Shown in pieces: positions 11,721 to 23,645 of a stretch of DNA of 64,000 nt (position 1 is its first letter; every line of letters begins with the position of its first letter). Both the position numbers and the translations under genes were made by a program. A model generated the notes under the pieces. It had not been told where the DNA came from and ran no database searches. It was given only the letters and a program-made list of their open reading frames with translations. Origin of the DNA: Nymphaea colorata (lineage: Eukaryota > Streptophyta > Magnoliopsida > Nymphaeales > Nymphaeaceae); NCBI RefSeq assembly GCF_008831285.2, contig NW_022204508.1:186001-250000 (forward strand), in the 5' to 3' direction.

Positions 11721-12284
11721 AGAAACCGTCAATTCACTGGTGATGGAGCTAAAGGAGTGTGGATATTGCTGGCTCCTAGAGGAGCATGTTGGAGGGTGAG
11801 GTAGAGGGTTAGAGCAGATTTTCAGCTTCCACAGAGAATATGGTGAACAGATTACAATAATCTCTTTGGTTGATGCTCTAGTCCGAAAGCTTCGTCTACA
11901 CCTTGATGGAAGGAGAGTGTGGGCTGTTTGAAGAAGAACTTTAGAAGGTTTTCAGTACAGAGTGAAGGAGGAAAAAGGGAATCCTATGTTCGATTTTGGT
12001 GTGTTCGTAATGCCCATTTAAAGGAGGGGAAATTTATTTTGTGCAGACCAACAGTTGCTCATAGTTTGTTTTCTCTTTTTTGCTCATTCGGAGGGTTTAG
12101 TCAACCCTTTGTTTTTCTGAATGTGAAAATTAGCATTTGTATAATGCTAACCTTTCTCTGTATGGGCGATTTTGTTTAAATAAAGGTAAGGGGCCTAATC
12201 CCCATAAAGCTGCTACTGCGAATGGATTTGTTTTTACCTATCATAATTCAAGAATATGCATGTTGAAATCATTTTCAAGCTGAT
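11721..12284 (+). other. Unassigned stretch between copia remnant and LRR end
   Basis: Contains frames without recognised domains. The 11920-12180 part, with an AATAAA-like TAAATAAAGG near 12178, recurs near 41026-41286 and, more diverged, near 60560-60860. It therefore belonged to the CNL unit before the copia insertion. It may be the downstream part of a CNL gene or an older repeat. Confidence 0.35.
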
Positions 12285-12620
12285 ATGAATCCAATCCATT
12301 TCCAGTGGGTGTGGTGTCTCTCCGGACCGGAGGAATTGCAACTGGAAGGCTTTACCGAGCACAACACCTTGGGAGGCTACTGGAAATGCCTCTCGAAACT
12401 AAGACACCAATGCCTTTCTGACATCCCCAATTTCAAGTCTCTGGCGGATTTCAATAATATTACTCTCCAAAAAAATGATGCAGTAGAAACGACAGGTCCC
12501 AAGGATGCAAAGGAACAGATCGCCTGCCTCTCCAAGCTTGAATTGTTGGCAATCAACAGCTGTTCTGCACTCCACCCCCGGCCGGAGTTAACGGACCATC
12601 TTGACTGTTTCTGTTCCTGA
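12285..12620 (+). pseudogene. Orphan C-terminal LRR fragment of a CNL gene
   Basis: The frame matches the last LRRs of the CNL genes here: FQWVWCLSG, then an EELQLEGF repeat, GGYWKCLSKLRH, IPNFKSLADFNNIT, IACLSKLELLAINSC and PELTDHL before the stop. The same block order (VPQWVW, LEEFHLHSF, GGHWQCLPKL, FPNLKSL, ELTDHL) ends the pseudogene at 28096-31395. Nothing upstream encodes NB-ARC, so this is a detached 3' end of a divergent paralogue. The mirror copy is 40586-40916 and the tandem-unit copy is 60153-60470. Confidence 0.75.
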
Positions 12621-12917
12621 CATGCGATCTGTTTTCTCTTGTGAAGGCTGTCCACATGTCGGAACCTAGCAGAGGATTAGATTGTGAACCATGCAAAACA
12701 AGAAGGAGACGGTTTTGGTCAGCTTAGGTTCACGTTTGGTGTGAATCCAGCGAAAGAGGGAGCATGATTTCGGCATCTGCTGTTGGTGGTGTCAATATAG
12801 ATTTTTCATATTCTATAATGTATCAAATATTATCAAGATAATTATGCAAAAAAGATTGTAGCAACTTTTATGTTCCAAATAAAATTTGTAGTTTATATTT
12901 ATACAACGGGCACAACG

Positions 12918-13340
12918 TGAAAGGAAAAATGCAAGGCTAAAATTTTAAGTGGTTCGGATTAAAAAGAATCCTACGTCCACTGTCTTTCACACCAACAAAA
13001 ACGATGGATATGAGGTTCCCTTGATGAGAGAATTTATACGTTTCTTGGAGGGATTGTTACAGATTTGTTTAAAATTCAAACAATCCTTCCTTAAATTTCT
13101 AGTTTCTATAGTCATTTCTTTCTCCTTTGATGAGGATACGTTGCCACTTTTCTTGCCTAGATTCCCTGCCTCGTGAGGTGTTCTTCCTTGATTTATCACT
13201 CCAAATCTAAGGGTATAGTTGCCTTTTTGTTTGATTTGTCATGATCTTCATGATTTTCTTCATTCATTGAGCTGCCATGATCTTCACGATTTCCTTCATC
13301 AGGTGAGGAGCTATAACGGTCTGCAGCTTGTGTGTTAACA
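12918..13340 (-). repeat. 3' LTR of left Ty1-copia copy
   Basis: About 423 bp, reading TGTTAACAC...CCTTTCA on the minus strand. It pairs with the LTR at 17115-17538 and is flanked outside by CAACG. Confidence 0.92.
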
Positions 13341-16300
13341 TCCCCCTTCAATCTCGAGCGTAGACTGTAGCGAAGTCCGAGATGGTGACCCAATGTTGTC
13401 AATCGATGATGGGGCAATGGCTTTGTAAACATATCAGCAAGCTGATGAGCGGACGAAATAAATTGAGTAACTAACGATCCAAGAGCCACTTTTTCCCATA
13501 CAAAATGAAAATCAAGCTCAATGTGCTTCATCCGGGAGTGATGGGCCGTTTTGATGGTGGATTGCAAAGTAGAAAGATTGTCACATAACAGCAAGGGAGG
13601 TTGAGAGAGAAACAGTCCAAGATCTCTAAGAATGAACATGATCCAAGTTAGTTCTGCTGCTGCCATTGGAAGAGCATGATATTCTACTTCACAAGAAGAT
13701 CGCGCAACACTTTGTTGTATTTTAGATGCCCAGGAAATACAATTGGAGCCCAAAAAGGTGCAGTAGCCTTTGGTAGAGCGACGACCCAATCTGCATTAGA
13801 ATAAGCTCGAACTGATCATTTGCTGGGCTTCAAGAATTGCATCCCAAGAGAGATAGTACCGTGAATATAGCGAAGAATGCGTTTCAGCAACTAGAAATGT
13901 CGCAGGGAGGGAACGTGCATAAACTGTGACACATAATTAATAGCATAAGTGATGTCTGGTCATGTAAACGTAGGATATTGCAGAGCGCCAACAAGACTGC
14001 GATACAATGTAGCATTGGGATATGCTTCTTCTTTGCAGTGTTGTTTCTAGAAACATTAGTAACCATTGGGGTAACAGTTGATCTGCACGATTGCATCTGA
14101 GCGCATTCTACAATTTCCATAGCATAGCGTTGCTGGTTGAGGAATAGTCCAGAAGCAGTGCGTTGAACTTGAATGCCTAAGAAATAATGTAAGTCCCCAA
14201 TATCATTCATAGCAAATGTACGTGATACTTCCTTTTGAAAGGATGCAAGAAAAGTAGGACTGCGACCAGTGAGAATGATATCATCCACATATAATAGAAG
14301 TATAGTTACAGTCGACTGTTGGAGTTGAACAAATAACGATGGATCTGGAGAGCTGGCTTGAGAATTGTGAGAAAATAAGAATTGAGCAAACCGATCATAC
14401 CAAGCTTGAGGGCTGTTTGAGGCCATATAGCACAATTTGCAAACAAGGTGTGGAAATCGATCATCTTTGAAACATGGAGGCTGCTCAATGAATACAGTTT
14501 CAGTCAAACAGCCATTCAAGAATGCATTTTTGACATAAAATTATTTAAGTGGCCAGCTATTCATAAGAGCAACAGATAGAACGATCCGAATAGTCACTGG
14601 TGAAAAGGTTTCAAGGAAATCCATGCCTTCAACTTGAGTATAAACCTGTGCTACCAGCCTTGCCTTAAGTCTATCAATGTGGCCATCACTATTCAATTTG
14701 GTTTTGTAAACCCATTGGCTGCCAATAATATGCATGGAGGGATCGCGACGTACCAAGGTCCATGTGTCATTTGCAATCAATGCTGCCATTTCATCCTCCA
14801 TAGCTTGCTCCAACCGGGATTTTTAACAGCAATGAAAAAGTCTTGGTTGGGTGGGAGCATGGGTAGTTAATATGATTTGGGATTGGGTTTAACAATACCA
14901 TTTTGAGAATGCATGACCATAGGATGAGATAGTCTAGTAGAGGTATTAGGTAAGGCATTAGATGAGATTGGAGAGGGTGAGCTAGGCGGTGATGATGAGT
15001 GAGGAGCTAGCGAGCTAAGCAGTGATGGTGAGCGAAAAGCTGGTGACTCTGGTGGTGATAAAGGTAAGGGAGGCATGACTGGTGGTTGTAGAGAAGAAGC
15101 AAGAAAGGGAGGTTCTGGTTCACTATTGTGATGTCTCGCAAGATCAGGGAGGTTCGCTTCGGTGAGAGCAGGTTGGTAAATTACTATGAAATGGTAAAGT
15201 TAATCCAAGTTCAGTAACTGACCTGTGTTTCGCTTCACCAACCATTCTGTTCAGGAGTTTTTGGGCAAGCCTTGAGATGTTTGATTCCATATTCTCTTAA
15301 ATAAGAGAGAAAAACAGTGCTCCTAAATTCACCACCTTCATCACTTTGAAAATTTTTATAGATCTTCCGAATTGCGTTGTCACCATCTTATGAAATTCCA
15401 TAAACTTTGTAAAAAATCAGACTTAGATTTTAATGGATAGATCCAGGAGTATCGAGAGTGGTGATCAACAAAGAGAGCATAATATCAAAATTTTTGACAA
15501 GAATCAACTGGTGCTGGTTCCCAAAGATCACAATGAACTTTTTCAAAGGGTTCATAATATTCATCATCTAATGGAAGAAAAGGCAAACGTGTTGCTTTTC
15601 CCAATTGACAACTTTGACAAATAGAAAACATAGATTTTTTGCTGTCAAATTTATTCTACCCTTGGATGATAAAAATCAATGATCTTAGCTGATGGATGCC
15701 CAAGGCGACTATTCCAAATTTCTGACGTTGCTGTTATCCTGTCTAGCTCCCTTGGCAATCGTCTGATTGGTTTCCTTGTCCTTAATTACAAACGAATCAG
15801 ATGTAAACTCAAATACATAGGGCATATAAGACGTAAGCTGACTTACAAAAATAAGATTTTTCTTTATCGCAGGAACAACCAACACATTATCAAGAGGGAG
15901 AGTTGTATTTTCAAGATCAATATTAGTAGAGCAAATATCAGTTATCGGTAAATGCTCCCGTTTCCAACCATAACTGAATCAGTTTCATGGTATTTAATGA
16001 GATGTTTCAGTTTACCTGGATCATCTGTAACATGAGAAGTTGTGCCAGTGTCCGGATACCAGTCTGCATTATTAGGATCGGCAACTTGAACAGTGGAAAA
16101 AATTTTGGAAGATCTTTGGGCTGATACGCCTGATTGAATCTGTGGTAGCATTTGAATGCCGTGTGATTACTCAAGCCGCAAATTTGACACATTGCTTTGA
16201 CTGAAGATTGAGTGGTATTTCGTCCGACATTGGCTGGAGTGTTGGTGGGACGAGATTGAGAAGCGGGTGGAAGTCCACGTCCTCGTGAGTTGAAGCGAGA

Positions 16301-17060
16301 GTTACTATTTTTTCTGTTATAGTGATCACATCCTCTTTAATTGTGAGAGTAAGAGGGTTGAACTTGAACTTGCTGGCTTATGAACACAGCATTAGGATTG
16401 AGTTGGAACCCATGGAGGTTTTTCACGTTGTCGTGGCTTTCAAGCAGTGAAACAACATCAATATATGCAGGAATAGGAGGTCGAAGTATCGACGTGTAAA
16501 CAATTCATAACCTGATCCAAGCCCATTTATGAGCCAACAAACTTTGTCTTGATCCGACAGAGGTTTCCGAATGGCTGCCAACTCATCACATATGGTTTTG
16601 AAACCTGTTATATACTCAGTAACAGTTTTATCTTGCTTTTGAAAAGTCTGCAATTTTCTGTTCAACAGAAATTCTCAGTCTTTTGATTCTCTAGCAAAGA
16701 CCATTATAAGAGCATTCCAGACTTCAGCAGAGCTTTGGAGTCCAACCACAAGACCTAGCACTTCTTCTGAGAGTGATCCAGTGATCCACCCTCTAAGAAG
16801 TCGGTCTGATTTTTTCCAGGCAAAGAATTCTGGATTTGGGACAGAACGGGCCTCACCATTTTCAACAATTTCAATGGTAGAGGTCGGTTTGGAGATTTGT
16901 CCATCAATAAAACCTATCATGTCTTGGCTTCCAATCAGCCCAAGCATTTGGGTTTTCCAAAGCAAGTAATTCTTGTGAGAGATTTTGAAAGAGATAAAAT
17001 TTGCAACATTAACCGTTGAAGGATATGGATACTTAGCTGCCATGAAGGACGAAGAGGATG
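13196..17060 (-). pseudogene. Broken Gag-Pol of left Ty1-copia copy
   Basis: Fragments in coding order, on minus: Gag with an NYLLWKTQM block (16675-17060) and a second part (16423-16665). Then the zinc knuckle CQICGLSNHTAFKC and protease DTGTTSHVT (about 15950-16195), integrase core (about 15240-15660), a Pro/Ser-rich linker (14867-15076), RT with YVDD (13884-14813) and RNase H to the LADMFTKPLP tail (13400-13789). At least one stop splits Gag after RESKD, and RT has a TAA with Asp replaced by Tyr just after it. These lesions are shared with the right copy and so predate the duplication. Confidence 0.9.
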
Positions 17061-17114
17061 CACCGGAAGCCGTGGAGAAATCTTTAATCCTCACGGAACT
17101 ATGCTCTGATACCA

Positions 17115-17538
17115 TGAAAGGAAAAATTGAAGACTAAAATTTTAAGTGGTTCGGATTAAAAAGAATCCTACGTCCACTGTCTCTCACACCAAGAAAAATG
17201 ATGGATATGAGGTACCCTTGATGAGATAATTTATGCATGTTTCTTGGAGGGATTGTTACAGATTTGTTTAAAATTCAAACAATCCTTCCTTAAATTTCTA
17301 GTTTCTATAATCATTTCTTTCTCCTTTGATGAGGATACATTGACATTTTCTTGCCTAGATTCCCTGCCTCGTGAGGTGTTCTTCCTTGATTTATCACTCC
17401 AAATCTAACGGGTATAGTTGCCTTTTTGTTTGATTTGTCATGATCTTCAGATTTTCTTCATTCGTTGAGCTGGCATGATCTTCACAATTTCCTTCATCCG
17501 GTGAGCAGCTGTATCGGTCTGCAGCTTGTGCATTTACA
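17115..17538 (-). repeat. 5' LTR of left Ty1-copia copy
   Basis: About 424 bp, bounded on its Gag side by the primer-binding site at 17103-17114 and outside by CAACG (17539-17543). Confidence 0.92.
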
Positions 17539-17543
17539 CAACG

Positions 17544-17772
17544 GCCATGGTCATTTACGTGAATGGAACAGGTTGGTCATCATCACTGGCTAAAGCAAAA
17601 ATCTGCTTTGTTTGTTCTATGCAACAGCCACGGCATTAATTGTGACTATTAAAAATGATTGATAGCCCTAACAGCCACGGTGTTACCTTGCCTGAACCCC
17701 AGTAGATGCTATAACCACAGGTCCCTGAATGGCAGTGCATGCACCCTCCCTGAAGTCAAAAGGGTGTACCAA
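17544..17772. other. Remnant carrying CCATGGCTGTTG-type motifs, copia target region
   Basis: Short inverted and direct motifs (GGCCATGG, CAACAGCCACGG, AACAGCCACGG) recur over about 150 bp. Similar motifs fill 63470-63650, next to a CACTACAA-like start, so a CACTA-type fragment is possible. The copia element landed inside it. It ends at the 17772 breakpoint. Confidence 0.35.
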
Positions 17773-17773
17773 A

Positions 17774-18851
17774 AGGATGATAAAGTTGGTAGTGCTTCTG
17801 ACAGAAGGGTTTGCTGGAGGCTTTGAAACCTCCACATGGCATAGAGAGGTTGGAAATTTGGTGTTATACAGGAGATAGGCCTGCATGGTATTCGGACACG
17901 AATTATGGGAAGCTGCGAACAGTATGGCTGCTAAGTTGCCCATCAAGGGCAACAGTGATAGGAACTAAATCATTGGAAAAATTGGGGGTCAGCGACTGCC
18001 CAACATTGTGTGAATTACGGAGCATGCCTCTGCTGAAGTCCTTGGAGATTTGGGAGTGTGATGGGCTCAACACGATTGGTGACTTGCCTACATTGGAGTC
18101 GTTAGATGTGAAAAGCTGAAGACTCGCTAACACGCCTGCATTGGAGTCGTTGGAGGTGAAGGGATGTGGTAGGGTAGAGCAAGTAGCTGATGATCACATG
18201 CCAGCTGTAAGGAGGTTGTGGTTGTCTAACCTGAACATTTTGAAGCAGCTCCCTAACCTCATTGATAGTGCAAGATTGGGATGGAAATTGCTTGAGCAAC
18301 TACCTAACTTCATTGAGTTGGAGTTGGATTCAGAATTGCCCAAGTGCAAGATTGGGATGGAAATTGCTTTAGCAACTACCTAACCTCATTGAGTTGGGGT
18401 TGGATTCAGAATCAGCAGTACTACTGCCATCGCCATTGCCATCACAAGTACCCACATTTCTACCCTCACTTACTTGTCTGTATTTGAGAGGCAATAATGT
18501 TGATGAGGAGGTCAAATGGGGAAGGGTGCCCCAGTGGGTGTGGGGTTTCTGTCAACTGGAGGAATTTCACCTACACTCTTTCTCTAAGGACATTAGCTTG
18601 GGAGGCCACTGGCAATGCCTCCCGAAACTGAGAGGGCTATCGCTTTGGGATTTCCCCAATCTGAAGTCTCTGCTGAACGTGAATAATATTACTCCCCAAC
18701 AACAACAAAATGAACTACATGTCCCACCGATGCACAGCAACAGATCGCCTGCCTCTCCAACCTTCAATCGTTGACAATCGACTCATGTCCAGCACTCCAT
18801 CTGCCGCAGGAGTTAACGGACCATTTGGGGAAGACTAGACATATATAGATA
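17774..18851 (+). pseudogene. CNL disease-resistance gene, LRR-only fragment
   Basis: Starts in mid-gene at the breakpoint and keeps the C-terminal LRR region of the gene at 28096-31395. Blocks seen: PPHGIERLEIWCYTGDRPAW, DCPTLCELRSMPLLKSLEIW, a CDGLNTIGDLP repeat, then VPQWVWGFCQLEEFHLHSF, GGHWQCLPKLRGL and FPNLKSLLNV. Frames change near 17968, near 18120 and again after NNITPQQQQNE. CC, NB-ARC and the first LRRs are absent, so it cannot encode a functional receptor. It has no promoter of its own, because the copia-bearing arm lies directly upstream. Confidence 0.88.
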
Positions 18852-20720
18852 ATGTTACTGAAAATTAGTGACAAATTCTAATTAATTATTTTGGTTAAAT
18901 ATGTGTGTTTCCATTCATTGCTCTTCTTTCTCCTCTCCCTCTCCCTCTTGTTTGATTTCGGTCCGGTAAATTGAAGTGTTGTTGAACTGAACTGGCATAC
19001 CTTTTATGCATCAACGGAGACTTGTCTACCTCTTTTAACTTCCTCAAATTGATGACCAACTCTATGATTTTTTTTTTTTTTTTGTAATTGAAAACAAAGA
19101 TCAATTTTGTGAATACCAGCAGGTACCATGTATAATGATAAATCTGATGCTATTTTGGGCCAAATAGAAGGCAATGTCCTTTTTTGGCTTGAATCTGTAC
19201 AGATACTAAAAGTTACCTTTTCCTTTAAGAAAATTTTTAAAACAATTTTAAATATTATTTGTTTTCAATCCATCAATTGATGACAAGGCCCTGATTTATT
19301 AGCTGATATGATAAAATCCCAAGTTGGCCATTATTTGAGCGGCCTTCAAAGGTTTTCACATTTAGGCCATTAATATGCATTTAATGATCTTCATAAATTT
19401 AAAACACAAACCCGTAGTCTGAAAATGTGCCTACATTCTTAACTTTTAAGAAGATGCACTTGCTAGCACTATACACATTTCTTCAAAATTATATGAGATG
19501 TTTGAAAAAAAATTGGAAACTGCTTATAGTTGAATAATTTATAATTCATGGCATTTTACAGTTGTTTTTTTAACTCAGATGGATATATGAAAGCATTGAA
19601 ATTATAAAACTTTTTCCAAAGTGTAAGATTCTAAGAAATCACACCAACATGTCCATATGAGGCTTTGGCATCGGTTGTTTTATGAGGAAGCAGGCCCTGC
19701 TGGATCACATGTTTCTCAGCAATTTACTTTATTATAATATGGCCAAAATTCAGTGACAGCAAGTGAATGTAACACACGCCTGGCTCGCCCCAGCCATCAA
19801 GATCCAAGCAAAATGAAAAGAAAAAAATACACTTTGTAGTTTGTAGACAGCGGTATGGACCACAATACATAATTGGCAAACAATCCCGTGCATTGCATGA
19901 ACTTTATTTTCGTCAAAAAGAAAAAACACTTAAATTTGTTCAAGATAAACATCTGGGTTAAAATCAGACCCAACTATTCCACACCCTTCACACACTGATC
20001 AAAAAAGCTTCCAAAGCTGAAGCTTTCCTCTCTTATTTTCCTTTAATTTCTACAACTTGCTGTCCTTCGTCGGCAAGCAGATTGCAAATGGGGTCGAGTT
20101 CTACTCTTATACAGACACACACACACATATATATTTATATATATATATATAAGCCACAGCAACAACCGAGGTACTTAATGAACTGTACATTTTTACCACT
20201 GTGCGAAAAATGTTGGATTTCTTCTTTTAAACCCTCAACTGCAGCTTTATGTGTATGAAATCAAGAAAGCCAACATGAAAGCAAATTGCTAGAAAGACTA
20301 GCTAGAAAATCTAGCCTGGCCATGTAATTGGTCTGAACCAACCTTGCCTGGCTAGTGCCACTTGATCTTAATTTGTTGCTATCGTTAGAGAGACCTTCCA
20401 CACTTAGTACTGAGCTCATGGTTCTATCAAACAGAGTCTGTTGAAAAACAACAGCTGAACTAGATTTGTATGAGTCCCAGCGATCCTGATCCTAAGCCCA
20501 ATCATGGGACATCAAGTTAAACGAGTACTAACTAAACGAGTTAAAAGAAACAGTACATATTTAGCATAAGCAAGCTAAATAAGTTGGGTTCGAGCTCGAT
20601 GTTGTATCGTCAAGTTGAGCTCCAGCTTGAGTTTTTTGAGTCAGTCAATATTTGATTTGATTTAAATTTATGTTCAATTTTAAACAAATGTCTATCCGAT
20701 ATCCATGTATTTTGGAAGTC
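18852..20720. other. 3' flank of CNL fragment, non-coding
   Basis: AT-rich sequence shared with 26268-28095 and, more diverged, with 50030-51550. It contains a T-run (about 19068-19083), a CA/TA run (about 20114-20152) and a GAGCTC/CAAGCTTGA-like tract (about 20560-20640). No gene is seen. Confidence 0.6.
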
Positions 20721-22576
20721 GATTCTTAAAATATCAACTACTGTGGTTTGAAATGATTAGTTGTTTATTTAGAAGCTGGATTTGTATAGAGAATGCTAAT
20801 TAAAAAGTCAAATTCATATAAAATTCAGATTATGAATACAAAAGTTAGATTGAAATGTTGCCACATTTGAATTCGTTTTGAAATAGGTGGACCATATCCA
20901 ATAAATCAGACATTTATAGTTTGTGTATAGTTTCCAATTTCATCCCGTTCTTAATAAAACATGGGAGCTACTGCTGGTCAGTTTGCATCGGTAACTGGAC
21001 ATTATAAAAACGATACATATGGTCCAAATCCAATTTATTGGCATCCTAAGGCTTGGATCATCAAAAAGAAACATTATTGACATTTAAAAAAACGTCAATT
21101 AAAAATGTCTAGACCACCATTAATACTTTTATTGATGGACGTCAGGATCCATGAGTGTAGATTGTGCTACTAAATATTTCAATGATGGGGTCCACTAGAC
21201 TGTTAGTAGATGTCGAATTATACTAATGGCTGTTGCTGTTAGTGTATTGCATGGGGTAGCGACGCTTGCTTACATCAGTCAGTCATTTGTGCACTTACAC
21301 TGAAAATCGTGGCCATCTTGTATTGCTAAGGATTTACTGACACACCCGCAGCTGTCACTACAGTGTACCAGATATAGTAACTGGCTACCGTCAGTGCACT
21401 TTTTACTAACGGAAATACCCACCAGAAAAATTAATATTTAATATTGACAATTGCTTCCTGTCAGTAATAGCTATTTTATGGACGCTAGATTGCACTTTTA
21501 TTGATGTGAGATACCTGTCAGTAAAAGGTTGTAATATGTTTTATATTATACTATATCATGTACAACCTGGAAAATAGGAACACAAAAAAACCTTGCACGA
21601 TATCAATAACAGAACAAAATGCAATCAATGTATTATACAGAACATATTATTGATTAACAGACAAATGAATTGATATTATCCTTAATAACAAGTACATATG
21701 TATGAATAAGTGTAACAAATTTTTTGATACATGTAGCCCATCTTAGATATTCCAATGGTGTTGGGAATAATATTCAAAACATGAAACGAAGTCCAATAAT
21801 CTAGACTTCAAATTTCATCTATACTTATCAATGGCGTAAATCAGGCGGCAAAGTTGCATAGAACAAGTAAAATATGTTGCGAGAAATGGTATGCATGATT
21901 TTAATAGAAAATATATTTGAAACTTAACCGAATGATCCCACAAGTGAAGCTATAATTTGATTTACACTATCTATGAGCATATCTACCTTTGTACATTTAG
22001 TATCTACCTTGGGGACCTTAACACAAGTTGTCTGAAGCCCCTGATTGCAACAGAAAAATAAGGATAAGTGTTCATTGATGGAAGACGAAAAACCATCAGT
22101 CATAAAGGAAGATATATCATGAGAAACTGTGAGCAAGCTTTTAAACATATGCTGACAGAAGAAACAACGTCACCTAGATAAATACTGATGGCATTGATAC
22201 GCGGTTCGTAAAAGTTGTATATTTATTGATGTGCTCAAGATAACTCAGTAAACAATGGGTTGTCTACACGTTTAAGGGAAGACTCACCATTAGTGACAGC
22301 GGAATCGAACATTAGTGATTCAATAAGCAATGATGGTTCTCATTGGACGTTAGTGATACTCATTTCAATACTGATGGTTCCATAATAGTGGTAAATATCT
22401 AGTCTTTATAGATGCCCATGGACATGTATCAATCACATGACGCTTTTCATTGTCACCGTCGTTAACTCGTCACCGAATTTTTACTGATGGGTTTCCTTCT
22501 AGTCGTCCATTTTTTTTTTTTGGTGGGAGTGGATCCCTGATGCATTCCACAAGATTCAAATATCTGCTCCATATTT
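20721..22576. other. Single-copy stretch before the gap, possible decayed DNA transposon
   Basis: This is the only long part of the left contig without a partner in the window. At 21060-21540 and 22260-22490 short motifs of the TTACTGATGG / CTGTCAGTAA type recur in both orientations, reminiscent of CACTA subterminal repeats. A 74-codon minus-strand frame (21924-22148) lies between them and resembles no family I know. No TIR or target duplication was found. Confidence 0.3.
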
Positions 22577-22676
22577 NNNNNNNNNNNNNNNNNNNNNNNN
22601 NNNNNNNNNNNNNNNNNNNNNNNNNNNNNNNNNNNNNNNNNNNNNNNNNNNNNNNNNNNNNNNNNNNNNNNNNNNN
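22577..22676. other. Assembly gap of exactly 100 N
   Basis: One hundred N is the usual placeholder for a join of unknown size. The base after it (22677) pairs with 24676 in an inverted copy of NB-ARC sequence, so the missing DNA probably continues that inverted repeat. Confidence 0.98.
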
Positions 22677-23042
22677 AACCAATGAGAAGACTGAGATCTG
22701 GGAATGGAAGATGCCTGCCTCAACATCATCATCCTCTGAAATATGTGGTAGAATTCTTCCTGGTCTCATGCTGAGCTACGATGACTTGGCACATTATCTG
22801 AGAGTTGTTTTGTATATTGCTTCATTTATCCAAAGGATCATGAGATAAAAATGGATAGATTGGTCATGCAATGGATGGCACATGGATTGATTGACCAAAA
22901 GAAAGCCATTGATGTGGAAGTGACTGCTAACCAATGGATTAGTGACTTGATAAATCGGTTCATGATTGAAGAAACTGAATATAAGGATCTCAAATTACAT
23001 GACATTTTGCATGACCTTGTCTTATATATAGGTGGAAAGGAA
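22677..23042 (+). pseudogene. CNL NB-ARC/winged-helix fragment, plus strand
   Basis: Reads into the window from the gap. It encodes EIWEWKMPAS, the SYDDLAHYL (RNBS-D side) stretch and, after a frameshift, MDRLVMQWMAHGLIDQKKA and an MHD-like LHDILHDL motif. Positions 22677-22953 are the inverse of 24400-24676 with only about two differences seen, and share its frameshift (LRVVLYIASFIQRIMR then stop). The remaining 90 bp matches the pseudogene at 28096-31395 instead. At about 23043 the sequence jumps to an antisense CC fragment. Confidence 0.85.
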
Positions 23043-23645
23043 TATTACATCTTTATAGATCGACAAGAGCTTTTCGAACATTACATCTTTATCATCCTCC
23101 CTGCCTGTGGGTCGGTGTACACCCATGTGATTGGTCGTCACTCGGTTGTCATGTTCACCACGAACAGGACCCTCAACACCAATATCTCTTCCAAACATAT
23201 CCGCCATCATCTTATTGTTTTCTTTTATTTTATCAAGCTTTTGGTTGATAGGTTTAATGTCATTTGCAAGTTTGTTGGAAGCAAATACACTTAAAGCAAG
23301 AGCACAGAGTATTCCAGGGCTTCCTTACCTTGTTCCATGAAGTTATAGATACTTGTCCCTTTTGCAAAGTGAAATTGTGGTTTGGTATCCTTCCATGATG
23401 TCCTGGGCATCATAGAAAACATCCTTTAGCTCTCCCTCTAAATCTCTGTTGCACTCATTGCTGAAAAAGGGCTTGTGATCTGTGACTTTGAGGGCCTTCT
23501 CAAAGTATTACAGCTTCTGCTGGAGCACCTCTAGATTGTCTTTGGCTTTCAAGATGAGGTCCACCTTTTCTTTCAACAAGCTGGTCTCATCCCCCAACAG
23601 AATAGAAATGGATGTTTGCACAAGGGTGTCAATTACTGTTGTCAT
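23043..23645 (-). pseudogene. CNL N-terminal coiled-coil fragment, minus strand
   Basis: From ATG at 23645 the minus strand encodes MTTVIDTLVQTSISILL, ETSLLKEKVDLILKAKD and EVLQQKL, then a stop and FEKALKVTDHKPFFSN, DVFYDAQDIMEGYQTT and a frameshift. The end keeps a linker with GGEHDNRVTTN. The coiled-coil/Rx-N type domain and its EDVID-like YDAQDI block are clear. NB-ARC is lost at the fold-back at 23043. A roughly 750-bp upstream flank (23646-24399) matches the flanks of the other CNL copies. Confidence 0.85.

Larger units (their letters stand above)
12918..17538 (-). mobile_element. Ty1-copia retrotransposon, LTR to LTR, decayed (left copy)
   Basis: Reverse-oriented element with two LTRs (12918-13340 and 17115-17538), both bounded by TG...CA, and the 5-bp target duplication CAACG (12913-12917 and 17539-17543). 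The primer-binding site (17103-17114, plus strand GCTCTGATACCA) complements initiator tRNA-Met. A purine-rich PPT abuts the 3' LTR at about 13341-13349. Domains run Gag, zinc knuckle, protease, integrase, RT, RNase H, which is copia order. Total length is 4.62 kb, somewhat short, because the integrase C-terminus is deleted. It is the same insertion as 35659-40288, carried on the mirror arm. Unlike the right copy, the Gag initiator ATG is ACG here. Confidence 0.95.
3202..17772 (+). repeat. Left arm of the large inverted repeat
   Basis: The whole arm is the reverse complement of 35424-50015. It carries a MITE, a LINE remnant, the 6705-9909 segment, a cryptic GATCCAAAT tract, an old copia integrase fragment, an orphan LRR end and a complete Ty1-copia insertion, in mirror order to the right arm. 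Differences seen are scattered substitutions and mainly small indels. At 3202 homology passes to arm A through TGAA. At 17772/17774 it passes to the 17774-20720 block through one extra A. Confidence 0.95.
17774..20720 (+). repeat. Left arm of second inverted repeat (CNL LRR and 3' flank)
   Basis: Reverse complement of 26268-29183. It begins abruptly after one extra A at 17773, next to the large inverted repeat, and ends near GGAAGTC (20720). It carries the LRR fragment (to about 18851) and about 1.9 kb of 3' flank with a TA-rich run near 20120-20150. Relative to the right side, the 6.2 kb that separates the two repeats is missing here. Confidence 0.92.

Noticed and set aside
14867-15076. Ser/Pro-rich frame as an independent gene (also 38128-38430)
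   Set aside because: It is the variable linker between integrase and RT of the copia polyprotein.
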